Below are positions 10,741-21,934 of a DNA stretch of 64,000 nucleotides, one piece after another. Origin of the DNA: Labia minor (lineage: Eukaryota; Arthropoda; Insecta; Dermaptera; Spongiphoridae); NCBI GenBank assembly GCA_963082975.1, contig OY720350.1:19562910-19626909 (forward strand), read 5' to 3'. The notes under the pieces were generated by a model. It saw nothing but the letters and a program-made list of their open reading frames with translations, was not told the DNA's origin and made no database searches. The position numbers and the translations under genes are program-made. Numbering within the stretch: the first letter of the stretch is position 1; every line of letters starts with the position of its first letter.

Positions 10741-12777
10741 TTTGCCAACTATCAAATTAAAATATTAGTTTTAAACATATAAGAGTAAATAGAAAATATA
10801 TTACCAACTCTTTTTAAATAAGAAAATAGTGATTAATTAATATTTAATTTAATTTAAATTAAAAGTAACAATCACAATATTAACACTGATATTTAAAAAA
10901 ATTGATTTCACTTAATATTATTGAATATTAGAAATTAAAATAAAAATTTTAATATTATAAACTTTCTTTGTATGGAAATTTCTAGAATAATTGATTTTAT
11001 CTTGTGTCAGAAATGAATCTACTTCTTAACTGAGCCTCCAGAAGCTCCACATGTAGCGTTTGTTATACATTTATAGAAAGCTCTTGTCTGTTATATATAT
11101 TATATATATATAATAAATAATGAACATAAATTTTAAAAAATTCAATATTTGTAATTTATAACTCCATATGAAATTTTCAAATTATAATATTTTTCAAATA
11201 AATAGAATATACTAAAATAATATAATAAATATGTGCAATCAATTTGAATATAGGTACAATTTTTATTTTATTTTATATTTAGTATTTAATGTACACTTAA
11301 TTAATATCTAAAATCATAAAATACAAAAACATATATGATAAAATTATTTAATTTTAATAATTCAATTTTGATCTATGTATCAAACTCAATCTAACGATCT
11401 TTTTTTTATAATATTGTTTGTTTAACCTTTAAAGTAAACAACCCTTCTCTAAACGTTATGCTATGCAAATTTCCCCACTGTTTCAATTGTTAACCGTCAA
11501 CGTTTTTTTTAATAAAGGGTTGATCGTTAACACTACTTCTTTTAAATTTCCATGATGACAAGCAAAGTTGGGTTTAGTGTACTTCTCCCTTATACGTATT
11601 TTTTAATCCGTTTGAACTAATACCGATCGATGAAATTATTCAGCATTCATGTCAGATTCATGACGAAAATTCCGTTAAATATTTTTAAATAAATTCTCAT
11701 TCAGGATTATTAATGAATAAAATTTACAATGATTTTTTTTTATAAAGAAACTTTTAAATATTTATTAAAATAAATCTTTCTCGTTAGGTTTAAAATTACA
11801 TGATTTAAAAAAACATGGAAAAAAGTCATAATTGTCTTTTTATGTTTAATAAAAATTTATTTTTAAAATTTGAATTTTAGAAATTTTAAATAAATATTTT
11901 ATATCTTTGTACATAAATTAAATAATTTTACATTTTTATAATTGTCATTAAAGATTAAATATGAATACTTATTTAGTTAAATATAATTATATACTACACA
12001 ATATTCATTATTTCAAATATTTATTAAGAAATATTATATACTTACTACTGATTGTATCATAGATTTATGTTTAGTAGTTATATTCTCCTAGATATTTTTT
12101 TTTTAAATACACTAATTCATTATTTCATTTAATATGTTAATTCATAAATATAATACCTTATTTATATTATTTAAAACATTTGTTTTTTGACATTAAGATA
12201 AAATTTTAATCGCTTTTATCAAAATTTATAATTGTATTTTATAGATATGTCTTAGAAATAGCGTATAAAATTATGAGTTTATAAAAGTCAAACAATAAAA
12301 TTTTATTAAAATTTTAATCAACCCCCTTTTATTAATTTATTGATTTTTATATTGGTTACTTTATATTTTCGCTTATTCTAGTTAGGAAGTTGTAATAAAT
12401 GATAAATTATAAGAAATTATAAAAATTTTCTATTTTTTATTTAATTTTAGTTAATTGAGCGAATTTAAAGAGTAGAGTGTCCTTATACTTGTGTTTTGTT
12501 AAAAAAACAATCACTAACCTAGAAAGAAATATTAACTAATAATTTGGCAATTAGAACGAGAGAAAAGGCTAAAATAAAACATTAATATACCTACTAATCT
12601 TATTGTCTTACTATTTTTAAAAACATATTAGGTATATATTAGAAAATTAATTATACAATAAATATTTACTAGAGGTTGATTAATAATTTGATAAAACATT
12701 TAATTTAATATTTTGATTGAATAAAAATTAGAATTAATTATTTTTTAAAAAAGAAAGAAAATAATATTATTAGTAAT
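10741..12777. other. Long A+T-rich spacer, no gene seen
   Basis: Two kilobases of A+T-rich DNA. Slightly more mixed sequence at about 11400-11620 has no open frame or repeat partner. Nothing could be supported. Confidence 0.55.
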
Positions 12778-13395
12778 AAGTTGACCTGTGGCCAGGTCCG
12801 AACCGACCGACGGTTTGAAGTAAATTAATTCAAATAATTTTTATATAACTATTAATGTAATAAAAATTATATATGGATATAATATAAATATTTTTAATTT
12901 CATTTTATTTATAATATATATGTAAGACCAGGCTGTGACGTTATGAATGGCTGGATGACGTCATATAATTTTAAATTAAGAAAAAACTAATAAAGATGAT
13001 TTTTCTCGAGGATAAAATCAATACAAAGTGCATGATTCGTGATAATATGTAAAAAATCTCCTCATGTGAAATTTGGTGTGAAAATAACCCTTCCCTTCCT
13101 ATCGTCGATCGCTAATACTACCACTTCCGGTTTCCGGAATTGCACCAAAAGTTGATCAATTCATTATACTGATGCATTATGTAAATATACCAAATTTCAT
13201 CAAAATCCGTTGAGCCGTTCAAGCTGTACACATCTATACAAACGGACAGACGGACAGACGGACGGACAGACATCATGCTAAAAATATTTTTTTCTGTTTA
13301 GAAAATGCATGATTCGTGGAGATATGTAAAAATCTCCACATGTGAAATTTGGTGTGAAAACAATACCTCCCTTACTATCGTCGGTCGGTAAAAAC
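12778..13395 (-). mobile_element. Repeat family F2, copy a (Helentron-type non-autonomous element)
   Basis: On the plus strand the hairpin end comes first: GACCTG-TGGC-CAGGTC at 12783-12798, a perfect 6-bp stem. Then comes the inset motif ACCGACCGACG at 12802-12812, and at the far end its inverse CGTCGGTCGGT at 13379-13389 before an A run. Inside lies a GGACAGAC-type short tandem tract at about 13239-13270. The spaced motif AAATTTCAT-N13-GCCGTT is at 13192-13219. No coding potential. Same layout as F1, but an unrelated sequence. Confidence 0.75.
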
Positions 13396-13719
13396 ATATA
13401 AACATATTATAATACCGAAATTATAAATCTATGTCAAATATTAATATGATTCTAAATCGATTTTTCATTTCAATTCAACGTTGCAAAAACTCACTCCTCG
13501 ATTCCATCCTTTTTCTAGTCTCTCTTTTTTTTACAATCTAATCTCCATAAATCCATGCTCACCCCGATACGGATCTTTTCTTTGGGCATGTTTTACATGG
13601 AGAAAGAAAGAAAAAAAAGACACTCACTAAATAATATAGCCGGGTTATAAAATAATTTGATTTGTACGTTTATTGAATCCTCTTGTCTTAATTGATTCAT
13701 TCATTAAAAGGAATAAAAT

Positions 13720-14130
13720 GGAACGTTACCACTAAACTTCCGTTGGAGCGATGGCTGGTGGTACGGGGGATGTGAGGGTACAATGTAAAGCACGACTGAA
13801 GCGATTGATTTAAGAAACGTTAACGTTTTTTTTTTTCCTGGTTGTTGTTCTGGTGACATTCTTTGTCAATGTCGGCGCCAGGCTTATATTCTACCAAGCA
13901 ATGAGAATGCATGCTTCTGATGCAACCAACGCAACTGCGACTGCAGGCGTCGGAGGTGGCGTTCTCACGCCCCCCACCACGAGTCTCTCCCCCGCTGGCG
14001 CCAAGCTGTCAGTTGCACTACTGTGGCATTGATTTGTCATTGATCCAATGAATCATTTAGGCACAACCTAAGATAATGACTGCACCTAATGCCGAGCATT
14101 CCACTCCTCATTCCTGATCATCTCCTTTAA
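13720..14130. other. G+C-rich island with open frames on both strands, unidentified
   Basis: This is the longest G+C-rich non-repeat block in the first 20 kb. On the plus strand a frame without an early ATG is open from 13814 to 14032. It reads a hydrophobic helix (LVVVLVTFFVNVGARLIFY) and then an Ala/Thr/Gly-rich tail. The minus strand is also open, with a Cys-rich peptide. Neither has a consensus acceptor. Because both strands are open, composition alone may explain the frames. It could be an exon, a 5' untranslated exon or a conserved control element. Confidence 0.3.
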
Positions 14131-15103
14131 CGGCAAAAGGAAAACATTGAACAAATAAATACCAGAGCCTGATATGTAGGCAATCTTTTATCTTTTTAAG
14201 GTCACTAACTGCATTTAATAATTTATTAAATATGAAATAGAAATAAAAATTATATGTTGTTTAGATTTCCAAAATTATTATAATTCGTATTAAGTTTAAC
14301 ATATATTTTTTTTTTAGCAATTATCTTAAAATGATTAATGAATTAAATAAATAATTTTATTTAAAAAATTTTAAATTTATTTTGAAATTTAAACATTTCT
14401 ATTGATATTTTTATTATGTTTAATTGAAAAATTTTAAAAAATTACATATTTTTTTTATATATTGATATAAATTCCCCCCCCCCCCATTTGAAAAAGAAAC
14501 CATGGATAATAGGTATAATAAGTATTTATGATTTTCAATATAATATAGCTTTATATATATTATTGTATAATACATACAATATTATGTTTATTATTTTTGA
14601 AATGGATATTATATAGATTTGGACAAAATATTTAATTAAAATAAAAATTTTGCGTTATCGTGAGTGATTAAAAGAAGAATTAAAGCAACGTCCTTGGCCT
14701 TCACGCGAGGTGAAAAACAAATGTGGCAAGTGTGTGTGCAAAAATATTTTATTCTCTTAGGCATATCGTTTATAATTATTCAAAGTATAAATGACGTAAA
14801 AGACATATTTGACGTTTTGGAGAAGAACGAACATTAATCTTTCTCATGCATGTTTATAAGATCTGAAATATTCCCATCGTAATCATAAAAAAAAAAAGAA
14901 ATGAAAGAATAATTATTTCTTTCAACTGAAATATCAGAAGATTAACACTCATTAAATTAATTAAAGTGACCATTAAAATTAAATTCGATTTAAAATTATT
15001 ATAAAAAAAAAACAAAGGTTCAAGTACTCAAAAGAAAATTATTATATGAAGTTATGAATAAATAAAAAAACAAAATCAAGCTTGAAATTTGATATATTAT
15101 ATA

Positions 15104-15137
<34 letters not shown>

Positions 15138-15274
15138 GATATAATTAACCTTGAAATGAATTATAAAATGATGCACTTTATTATTAATAAATATGTAATT
15201 TGATTATGAAATTTTATACATCATTCAATTCTAAAAAAATGAGGTGATGTGTTGACAATGTGATGAAATAGGAA

Positions 15275-15306
<32 letters not shown>

Positions 15307-15700
15307 TTATAAATATAAATATTATTTAATAATAAGGACAATTGATTAAAATTAAAAAATCATTTTCTCATATTAAAGATACGTGATTGACTTTTAATGA
15401 TAAATATTGCATTATTTTTATTTATAAGGTGTGTAAAAAAAATATTATTATTTACTTAGATAATTCTTATGAAATAATATTATGAAAGAATTTTTATTTA
15501 ATCTATTCTATTAAAAACCATAGCAAAATATTTTAATATTTATTAAATAAAAATAAAAAAATATTAGTAGTATTATTTACATTAGAAATCGGATTATTAT
15601 TTACTCATTTATTCAGTTAAGAGTTATTGTTAAGAAATTATGAGAAATTTAGATAAAGGACTGAATTTTTCTATGGGAAGGAGAATGTGTTAGAAAAATT
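14131..15700. repeat. A+T-rich spacer with (TA)n at 15106-15135 and 15275-15300
   Basis: Low-complexity DNA with a poly-C run at about 14475-14485 and two long TA dinucleotide runs. A small mixed patch at 14660-14720 has no identifiable feature. Confidence 0.55.
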
Positions 15701-15712
15701 ATGAGCTCACGT

Positions 15713-15761
15713 GAGGGCAGGGGCGCCAGACCCTGAAATAGATCATATAAAATGATCTATT
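15713..15761. repeat. Double hairpin; first half recurs at 32909
   Basis: GAGGGCAGGGGCGCCAGACC followed by CTGAAA contains the stem CAGGG/CCCTG. It is followed directly by AATAGATCAT-ATAAA-ATGATCTATT (15737-15761), a perfect 10-bp stem. The first half recurs near 32909-32936 with three changes. It may be the end of an undescribed dispersed element. Confidence 0.4.
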
Positions 15762-16025
15762 CGTTACCCTTAAATTAATTTGATTTTAAAAAGAAGTATC
15801 GGAAGTGCAAGGTACATGATAGTGTAGTTATTATTACTATGAATCCCTTCAGAATTTCAGTGAAATATTTTGAAAAATTGATTTAAAAAATGTATAGTTT
15901 AATAAAATCAAACTTATGCCAGGTACTAAAAGAAAAAAAATAATAATAAAAAACTAAAATATATTAATGTATTATAATATATATTTAATTAAGATTATTT
16001 AGAAGTGTGTGTTTTTATAATAATA

Positions 16026-16415
16026 ATATTCGATAAAAATTTAAATCAAGGTTTCAATCTAGTAACGCCTATTATCATGCAGTAAAGGGGCATATATCGA
16101 CAAAACTCTTATAAAGGGAAATTAAAACATAAATCAATTTTTTCGATTATATTATATTGGTCTGAGACGTGGTCTATGACTTTAGAAGACGAGAGCAGAT
16201 TTAGAGTGTTTGAAAATAGGGTTCTTCGTAGCATTTATGATCCAAAGAAAGCGGAGGCTACATAAGATATTTGTGGGGAGACCGATTGGGAAGGCCAATA
16301 ACGGGTTGGGTGGATTATGTAGGAAGGGACGTAAAAGAGACATGCGAGATAATACAAGTTGGATCGGTGTAGCTCAGGATTGGAGAAATATGGTTGGCCA
16401 AAAACTATATAGATA
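16026..16415 (+). mobile_element. Non-LTR retrotransposon tail (RTE-like endonuclease-reverse transcriptase, C-terminal part)
   Basis: Reading across frame breaks gives LYWSETWSMTLEDESRFRVF followed by ENRVLRSIY, then in other frames GETDWEGQ and VGWIM, then a DNTSWIGVAQDWRNM-like end. This is the conserved tail after the reverse transcriptase of a widespread insect non-LTR family. Three other tails of this kind lie in the window (42781, 51285, 60001). Stops and indels make it inactive. The middle RRLHNEELHDLY block is missing compared with the copy at 60001. Confidence 0.75.
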
Positions 16416-16847
16416 GTGTGTTTTTTATGCAATATATCAAGAATATATGGTGTTAACCTCTCAGATATCGAAACGCCTCATGAATATTGATAATTATTTA
16501 AATTAATGAATAAATAATATAATTGTTTTTCTTAAAATATTAAAAAAAAATTTAGTAAAATTAATTCATCTCTAAAAATTTTATATTCACTTATAAATAA
16601 TTGTAAAACTATACTTACATTTTTCATAACTTTTTAGTAATATTTTTTTTATTTTTCTTTTTTTTGAATAAGAAAAAAACGATTACATATGAGTTAATTC
16701 TTTTATGCGAAAACAAATTTATTCAATAAACATTGCTTAAAGATGTGGTGTATCAAAGGAAGAGGAGGGGGTAGGGACAGACAACACGCGAAGGATTCTT
16801 TCGTGAACAACAAACCGAATCAAATTTATCTTAAATACTTCTTTGAT

Positions 16848-16888
<41 letters not shown>

Positions 16889-18600
16889 ATAGTAGAAAAT
16901 TACGACAATTTTTTACTAAACTCTATTATTAACGATGTAATCAAGTAATCGAGAGGTTAGAGATGCCGAAGAAGGGAGATAAAAAAAGAAGAGGGTTCAA
17001 AGGGTTTCTTTTCCACTCTCGTATAAAAACATATAAATTACTTAATATAACTAAGAAATAAAGCATTTAAAAAACAGGATTATGAATTTTTTATTTGAAA
17101 TGAACCATAATTAGAAAAATTTTATATGATACAATAAGTATCAAGAATATTATTGCAATTTGTTATAAATATTATAATAATTAAATTAAAATTAAAAATT
17201 AAATAATAAATTACAAAAAAAAAAAATATTCAAAATCTAGATTAGATTTGTGTTGTTGTTTTTCTATTATTATTATTATTATCATTATTATTTTTTTATA
17301 AGATGGGAAAAATTATTAAAAACTATGGATCCATAAATTTATAAATTTTTTGTTAAATTTTATTGTGTTCTAAGCTTAAATGAGAGAAACAGGAATTATT
17401 TTAATTATTCAAAGTTCATTCAACTTTCACATCTTTCCTGACTCTTACCTCATCGTGTTTTGTCTTTTTTGTATTAATTCGCTTGGGAACGGCTAATATT
17501 ATTTGAATAAATAGATTATGACTTTATCCAGAAATAAATTATCCAATATTTAATTTTTCTAATTTAACAATATTGAAATTCATAAAATTATATAATAATA
17601 TAATATATATATATTCCTATTCAACTGGTTGTATTATATAATAATGCATTAAATAAATTACTTAGTTTACTTTTTTATTTTAAAATTAACATTGCATTTT
17701 CATTAATAAAATTTATTTTGAGATTAAATTTTCTAGTATTTATGTTTTATTTACGTTAAATAAATACTTCTAATGTGATATTTCAGATTTCTTTCAATGC
17801 AATGCATGTACATATATAATTTATTATAAATATGTCATGAAATGTTTATAACAAATATGAATAAATAGTTAAAGTCTCTCCAAATTTACTGTAATTTTAT
17901 ATAATGTGAAAGTTAGCTGTCGTAATCATGATAGTAGATCTATTTAGGATGATTCTCATATTATAAATAAATATAAATATCTTTGAAAATGGCTAAATCG
18001 CATGATCAATGTTCTTTAGCGATGATGATCTTTATAACGGAAGCATAAAATCTTTTCAATTTCATGTTTAATTAATAAAAACCAATCCATGTATATATAT
18101 ATATTAAATAATTTAAAATTATATATATATTTTAAAAATAAGAAAAAAATTATAATAACTGCACTAATGTATAGGTATAGACTAACATAAGGTTTTACGA
18201 CTAACCAATAAATCATGTTCATTCACTAAAATGTAAAATAAATATTTAATTTCTAATAAAATTAAATAAATTATCATTTTTTCCTTTATTATTAAATTAA
18301 TGAACGTATTTATTCTTTTGAAATAGAAAAATATAATATAAAAAAATATTCAATTCTATAATATACAAAAAAAAAAAAAATTTATCAATCTGGGATTAAA
18401 TAATAAATAAAAATTTCGTAAATTTTAAAATGGTATTAGAATCCCGGAACTTGTTTTATTGGTTACTTCATAACAAAATTGTAAAATAAAAAAATAAATA
18501 TATAAATAAATAAAAAATGAATGACAGCCGATTGACTGTGGTGCCTTTTGTTCTCTGGTTCAATATGCTTTTTGTTTGTATTTGTTGTTGTTGTTGTTGT
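16416..18600. repeat. A+T-rich spacer with (TA)n at 16853-16880
   Basis: Low-complexity DNA with a TA run and a GTT triplet run at about 18582-18600. No gene structure was seen. Confidence 0.55.
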
Positions 18601-18850
18601 TCTTGTTAATAATCTTCAGCGGGAGAGTGTAAGTCGATTTTAATACTGCCGAGATTTTTCGCGACGCACGGCCCTCCTAACGGTCCAATATGCAAATGAT
18701 CTCCCCACCCCACTAGTGATGCTCCTCCCCCACCATAGTCTTATCGAATCAAACGGATAAAAAACACTGGCGACGATTAAGAAATTTTGCATTCAACCTG
18801 GAGGGGATTTTGCATAAATCGCTATTAATTAATGTGTAAGTAAGTTAACA
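18601..18850. promoter_or_regulatory. Candidate cis-regulatory island with octamer-like sites
   Basis: This G+C-richer island without an open frame holds a perfect ATGCAAAT octamer (18690-18697) and two TTTTGCAT cores (about 18785-18791 and 18808-18814), sites of the kind bound by POU-homeodomain proteins, within 130 bases. No repeat partner is seen in the window. Its role as an enhancer is inferred from composition and motif clustering only. Confidence 0.3.
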
Positions 18851-19915
18851 TCTCAGCAGATGATGAACTATTGATAGGATAATATCATAAATCAAACATG
18901 GCTGACAAAACACAAAAAAGTAACATAAAAGATTAGATCGGGTATAATCGTTACGGGAATAAATTACCATCTATTTACTTAAGCAAAAACTATACTATAT
19001 GTGTGTTGTTATGAAAATTATAATAAATAAAAAATCTAAGATGCATGGGAACTATTGGTTCAGGAAATAAATTTTTTTATATATTTGAAAATTATTGATA
19101 ATATTAATCGTCACATAAAAATTTATGTATATAATTACATAATTATAAGTTGTTTTTTTTATTTAATACTAATAATAATAGTAATATTATAATAAATTAT
19201 TTATTATTAAGAGATATTAGTTTGATTGGAATTGAATTCGCTAGTCAAAGAATATTAATTTCTTAGAATATTTCTTTTCTCTATTCATATAATTAATTTT
19301 ATATTTTTTTTTTTCATTTTTTTCTTATTTTCTTTTTACTAAATTATTATTATTTTATGTGATTTAAGGATGATATTTTAAATTTATTTCTATTAAGTCA
19401 ATTTCGAATTCCCCCCCCCACCCTCTTATCCCTTTCCCATCTCCATTTTATCCATAATGGTATTTATTTATTTTTTTTAATTTTAATTTAATAAACTTAT
19501 AAAATAGTATTTTAATATTGAATTATTATTGTGTTATAAAATATTATTTTATCTAGAATCTAGACTATTATGTTATCAGTTATCACTAAATAATATCTAT
19601 TTTTTTATATATCATATTTTTATTTTTATTTAAAACCAAATAAAGTACCCGAAACCATATTAACATATAAAATTTGTAATAAAAGTAAATTGTCTCATTA
19701 TTTAAAGAAAATTTGTTTTTCATAGAAAAAATATATAAGTAGGTACGTTTGAAAATAATAATAATAATAATATTGTATTCGAAACGGCAGTTGAATGATT
19801 CACTTTTAATCAGTGAACGAATGAATAGTGAGGCGAATCTATTCTTTTTAACGATTAGAGTCTAGAAAAATTCGTAGATTATACATTATTAAAGATCTAA
19901 GAATAAAGATATTTC
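18851..19915. other. A+T-rich spacer, nothing gene-like
   Basis: Low complexity with a poly-C run at about 19411-19420. No feature could be supported. Confidence 0.55.
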
Positions 19916-19918
19916 TTA

Positions 19919-20323
19919 GGCAAAGGATAATTTGAAGTGAGTCACGTTTTGGATCAATAAATAGAGTAAGTGGCCTATTGATTTAAAATCCAAAGCCACG
20001 AATATCAAGCGAGGTTGGCTTGATAGGAGGAGGTGTTGGATGTTGGGGAATGTCTGCTGATTGTCTGGTTGCCGATCATTCAGGGGGGAATTCTTGCCCG
20101 TGGGAACGGCACGACGCAGCGGAACCGCCGAGGACGATGCAGCAGCCACTGCCCGCGGCTGCACTCGGTTCCTGTCCTGCAGATCCAGCAGCAGCTCCTG
20201 GAGTGAAAGAGAAGGGACAGCCTCCCGGCTCCAAGACACAAATCGCACAATCCTCACATCATCATTTTCATCATTACTAACAACCCCCCAGGCAATGGAA
20301 CAATATTCTTCTAAAAACGGTAT
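19919..20323 (-). CDS. Candidate coding exon, unidentified protein
   Basis: On the minus strand a pyrimidine-rich acceptor (TTTATCTACCCTCCAG, ending at 20324) leads in frame into IPFLEEYCSIAWGVVSNDEN, then DDVRIVRFVSWSREAVPSLS, LQELLLDLQDRNRVQPRAVA and an Ala/Ser-rich stretch, up to a stop at 19916-19918. The first 75-80 residues lie in a sharply G+C-rich island (about 20090-20323). The last 40 are A+T-rich and may be intron or untranslated sequence read through. No family was recognised: there is an acidic patch, a Leu-rich amphipathic segment and no membrane helix in the G+C-rich part. The plus strand is open here too, so the call rests on the acceptor and the protein-like composition. Confidence 0.35.
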
Positions 20324-20356
20324 CTGGAGGGTAGATAAAGAAACAAATGATATCAT

Positions 20357-20925
20357 TAACTTATTTAAGTAATATTCTTTCTATTTAAAATTGAATCTTA
20401 AAAAAATTAATGAAAAAAATATTATTTCCTCATTTATAAATTTAAAATGGTAATTTGTAAAAAAAAATATCAATTTTTAAAAAAATTAAATTTCTTTCTA
20501 TCTAAATAAAAGATTTGATTTTCGATTCAAACCAATATTTAATAATGAGTTCTCAATATTTTTCAATTAAAATAAAATTAATATAATCTAAAAATTTTAT
20601 TTTTATTAGGAATAATCTTATCTATTATTTAAATATTATCATTCATAAAACTAAAATATAAAGATAACAAACCAGTCAACGTTTTAAAAAGAATTAATTT
20701 ATTTTTAAATTTTAAGAATTACACAAAATATGTATTAACAATATATTAAAAATTAATTAAAAATTTTTATAAAAGAGAGGAAGATATTAATTTTAATATA
20801 AATTGACATAAATAAGTACAAAAATTTAAATAAAATGAATTATTAGAAATCAAAAGTTATGGTTTGGGCAATTTAAAAGAAAGAAATAATTAAATTGTGT
20901 TCATCCTTTGAGATTACAGTTGATT
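20357..20925. other. A+T-rich spacer, nothing seen
   Basis: Low complexity DNA without open frames, repeats with partners or splice-flanked segments. Confidence 0.55.
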
Positions 20926-20929
20926 AAAG

Positions 20930-21260
20930 CACAGGTTTGATTTCACGAGCCTTGCATTCAAGTCTCCATTGAAGTCTCCGTAAAGATTTCTTCAGTGGAC
21001 GGGATCGCATTTTTCATAGCAGCGCCGCTCGCCTTGGTTTTATTAGTCCCGTCTACCTCTCCCGTCCCCTTATGTCCGCCCCTCTTTTTGAATGAGGGAG
21101 GACTCTTTGCGATGGCTGATTGTCCCCCCCACTCGCAGCCAATTGAGGAGACCCCACGATAGACGGTGCCCTGTGGCTCCTCATCTCCTCCACTAACAAA
21201 TTGTCTAGTTCCTAAGTCACGATTATCTTCATCGGCTCCCCCTCATTCTTTGTTTTTTTT
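20930..21260. other. G+C-rich single-copy island, no long reading frame
   Basis: The island has pyrimidine-rich tracts, a CCAAT motif (AGCCAATTGAGG near 21138) and CCCGTC repeats. There is a short ATG frame from 21166 but no splice signals. It may be a promoter, untranslated exon or control element. Confidence 0.25.
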
Positions 21261-21656
21261 CTTCTATTTCCATTTTTCGAGTTCATTTTATATAATTAAT
21301 ATAAATATGACAAAATTTAATTTGGCAATAATTGCGTCAGAAAACGAAGAGAGAAAGGATTGTTGTCGAAATTATCGCCTTCATTTTTTTCAATAATTAA
21401 TACCAATCAATTGAGAGATGTATATACATATATTATATAGGCTAACAAAAACCAGTCCTCTACATAAATTATATTATCATATAGAATTGTGTCATTTTCT
21501 GTGAATTGTACGATTGATGACCAAAATTAAAAAATAATTAATTAATAAATACATAAAAAAATGATAAAAATAAACCACAAAATGTAGTGTTATATGAATA
21601 AACTAATTAACCTGAAATCATTTTTTTAATAAATTAATAAATTTTTAATAAACTGA

Positions 21657-21919
21657 AGACGCCTCGTAGGATATTGGTTAACTGTGTTAACCCGCATTAT
21701 CGTGGTCTTGGGCTCAAGTCCTGGGCCTAGCAAAGGGATTTTCTCTAGGTGGGTTCATTGAGACGAACTCAACCTAGCCCCGGGATCAAAATTGGGAAAG
21801 CTACTCCGATCAAGAAAATCAACGTAAAGGATGATAGGACCCGTTCTATTGATCATAGGGCACAAAATTTATATGACCAACTTGAAAGGCACTGTATACA
21901 AGAGTTAAATTTTTTTTTT
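21657..21919 (+). mobile_element. tRNA-derived SINE with 15-bp target duplication and T-rich tail
   Basis: The insert is bounded by perfect 15-base direct repeats TTTTTAATAAACTGA at 21642-21656 and 21920-21934. Its head carries an A-box-like TAGGATATTGG (from 21667) and a B-box-like GGCTCAAGTCC (about 21711-21721), spaced as in RNA polymerase III promoters of tRNA-derived SINEs. The head is followed by an unrelated body and a T run of about 15. Perfect duplications indicate a recent insertion. The short frame across it is not a gene. A T-rich rather than A-rich tail on the promoter strand is unusual. Confidence 0.7.
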
Positions 21920-21934
21920 TTTTTAATAAACTGA

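Noticed and set aside
13814-14032. Possible bacterial transporter fragment (hydrophobic helix ending NVGARLIFY)
   Set aside because: The resemblance to permease C-termini is short and hydrophobic-driven; no other bacterial-like sequence surrounds it.
21657-21730. A functional tRNA gene
   Set aside because: Box-like sequences are present but the acceptor stem and cloverleaf pairing cannot be drawn, and the segment is the head of a SINE bounded by target duplications.
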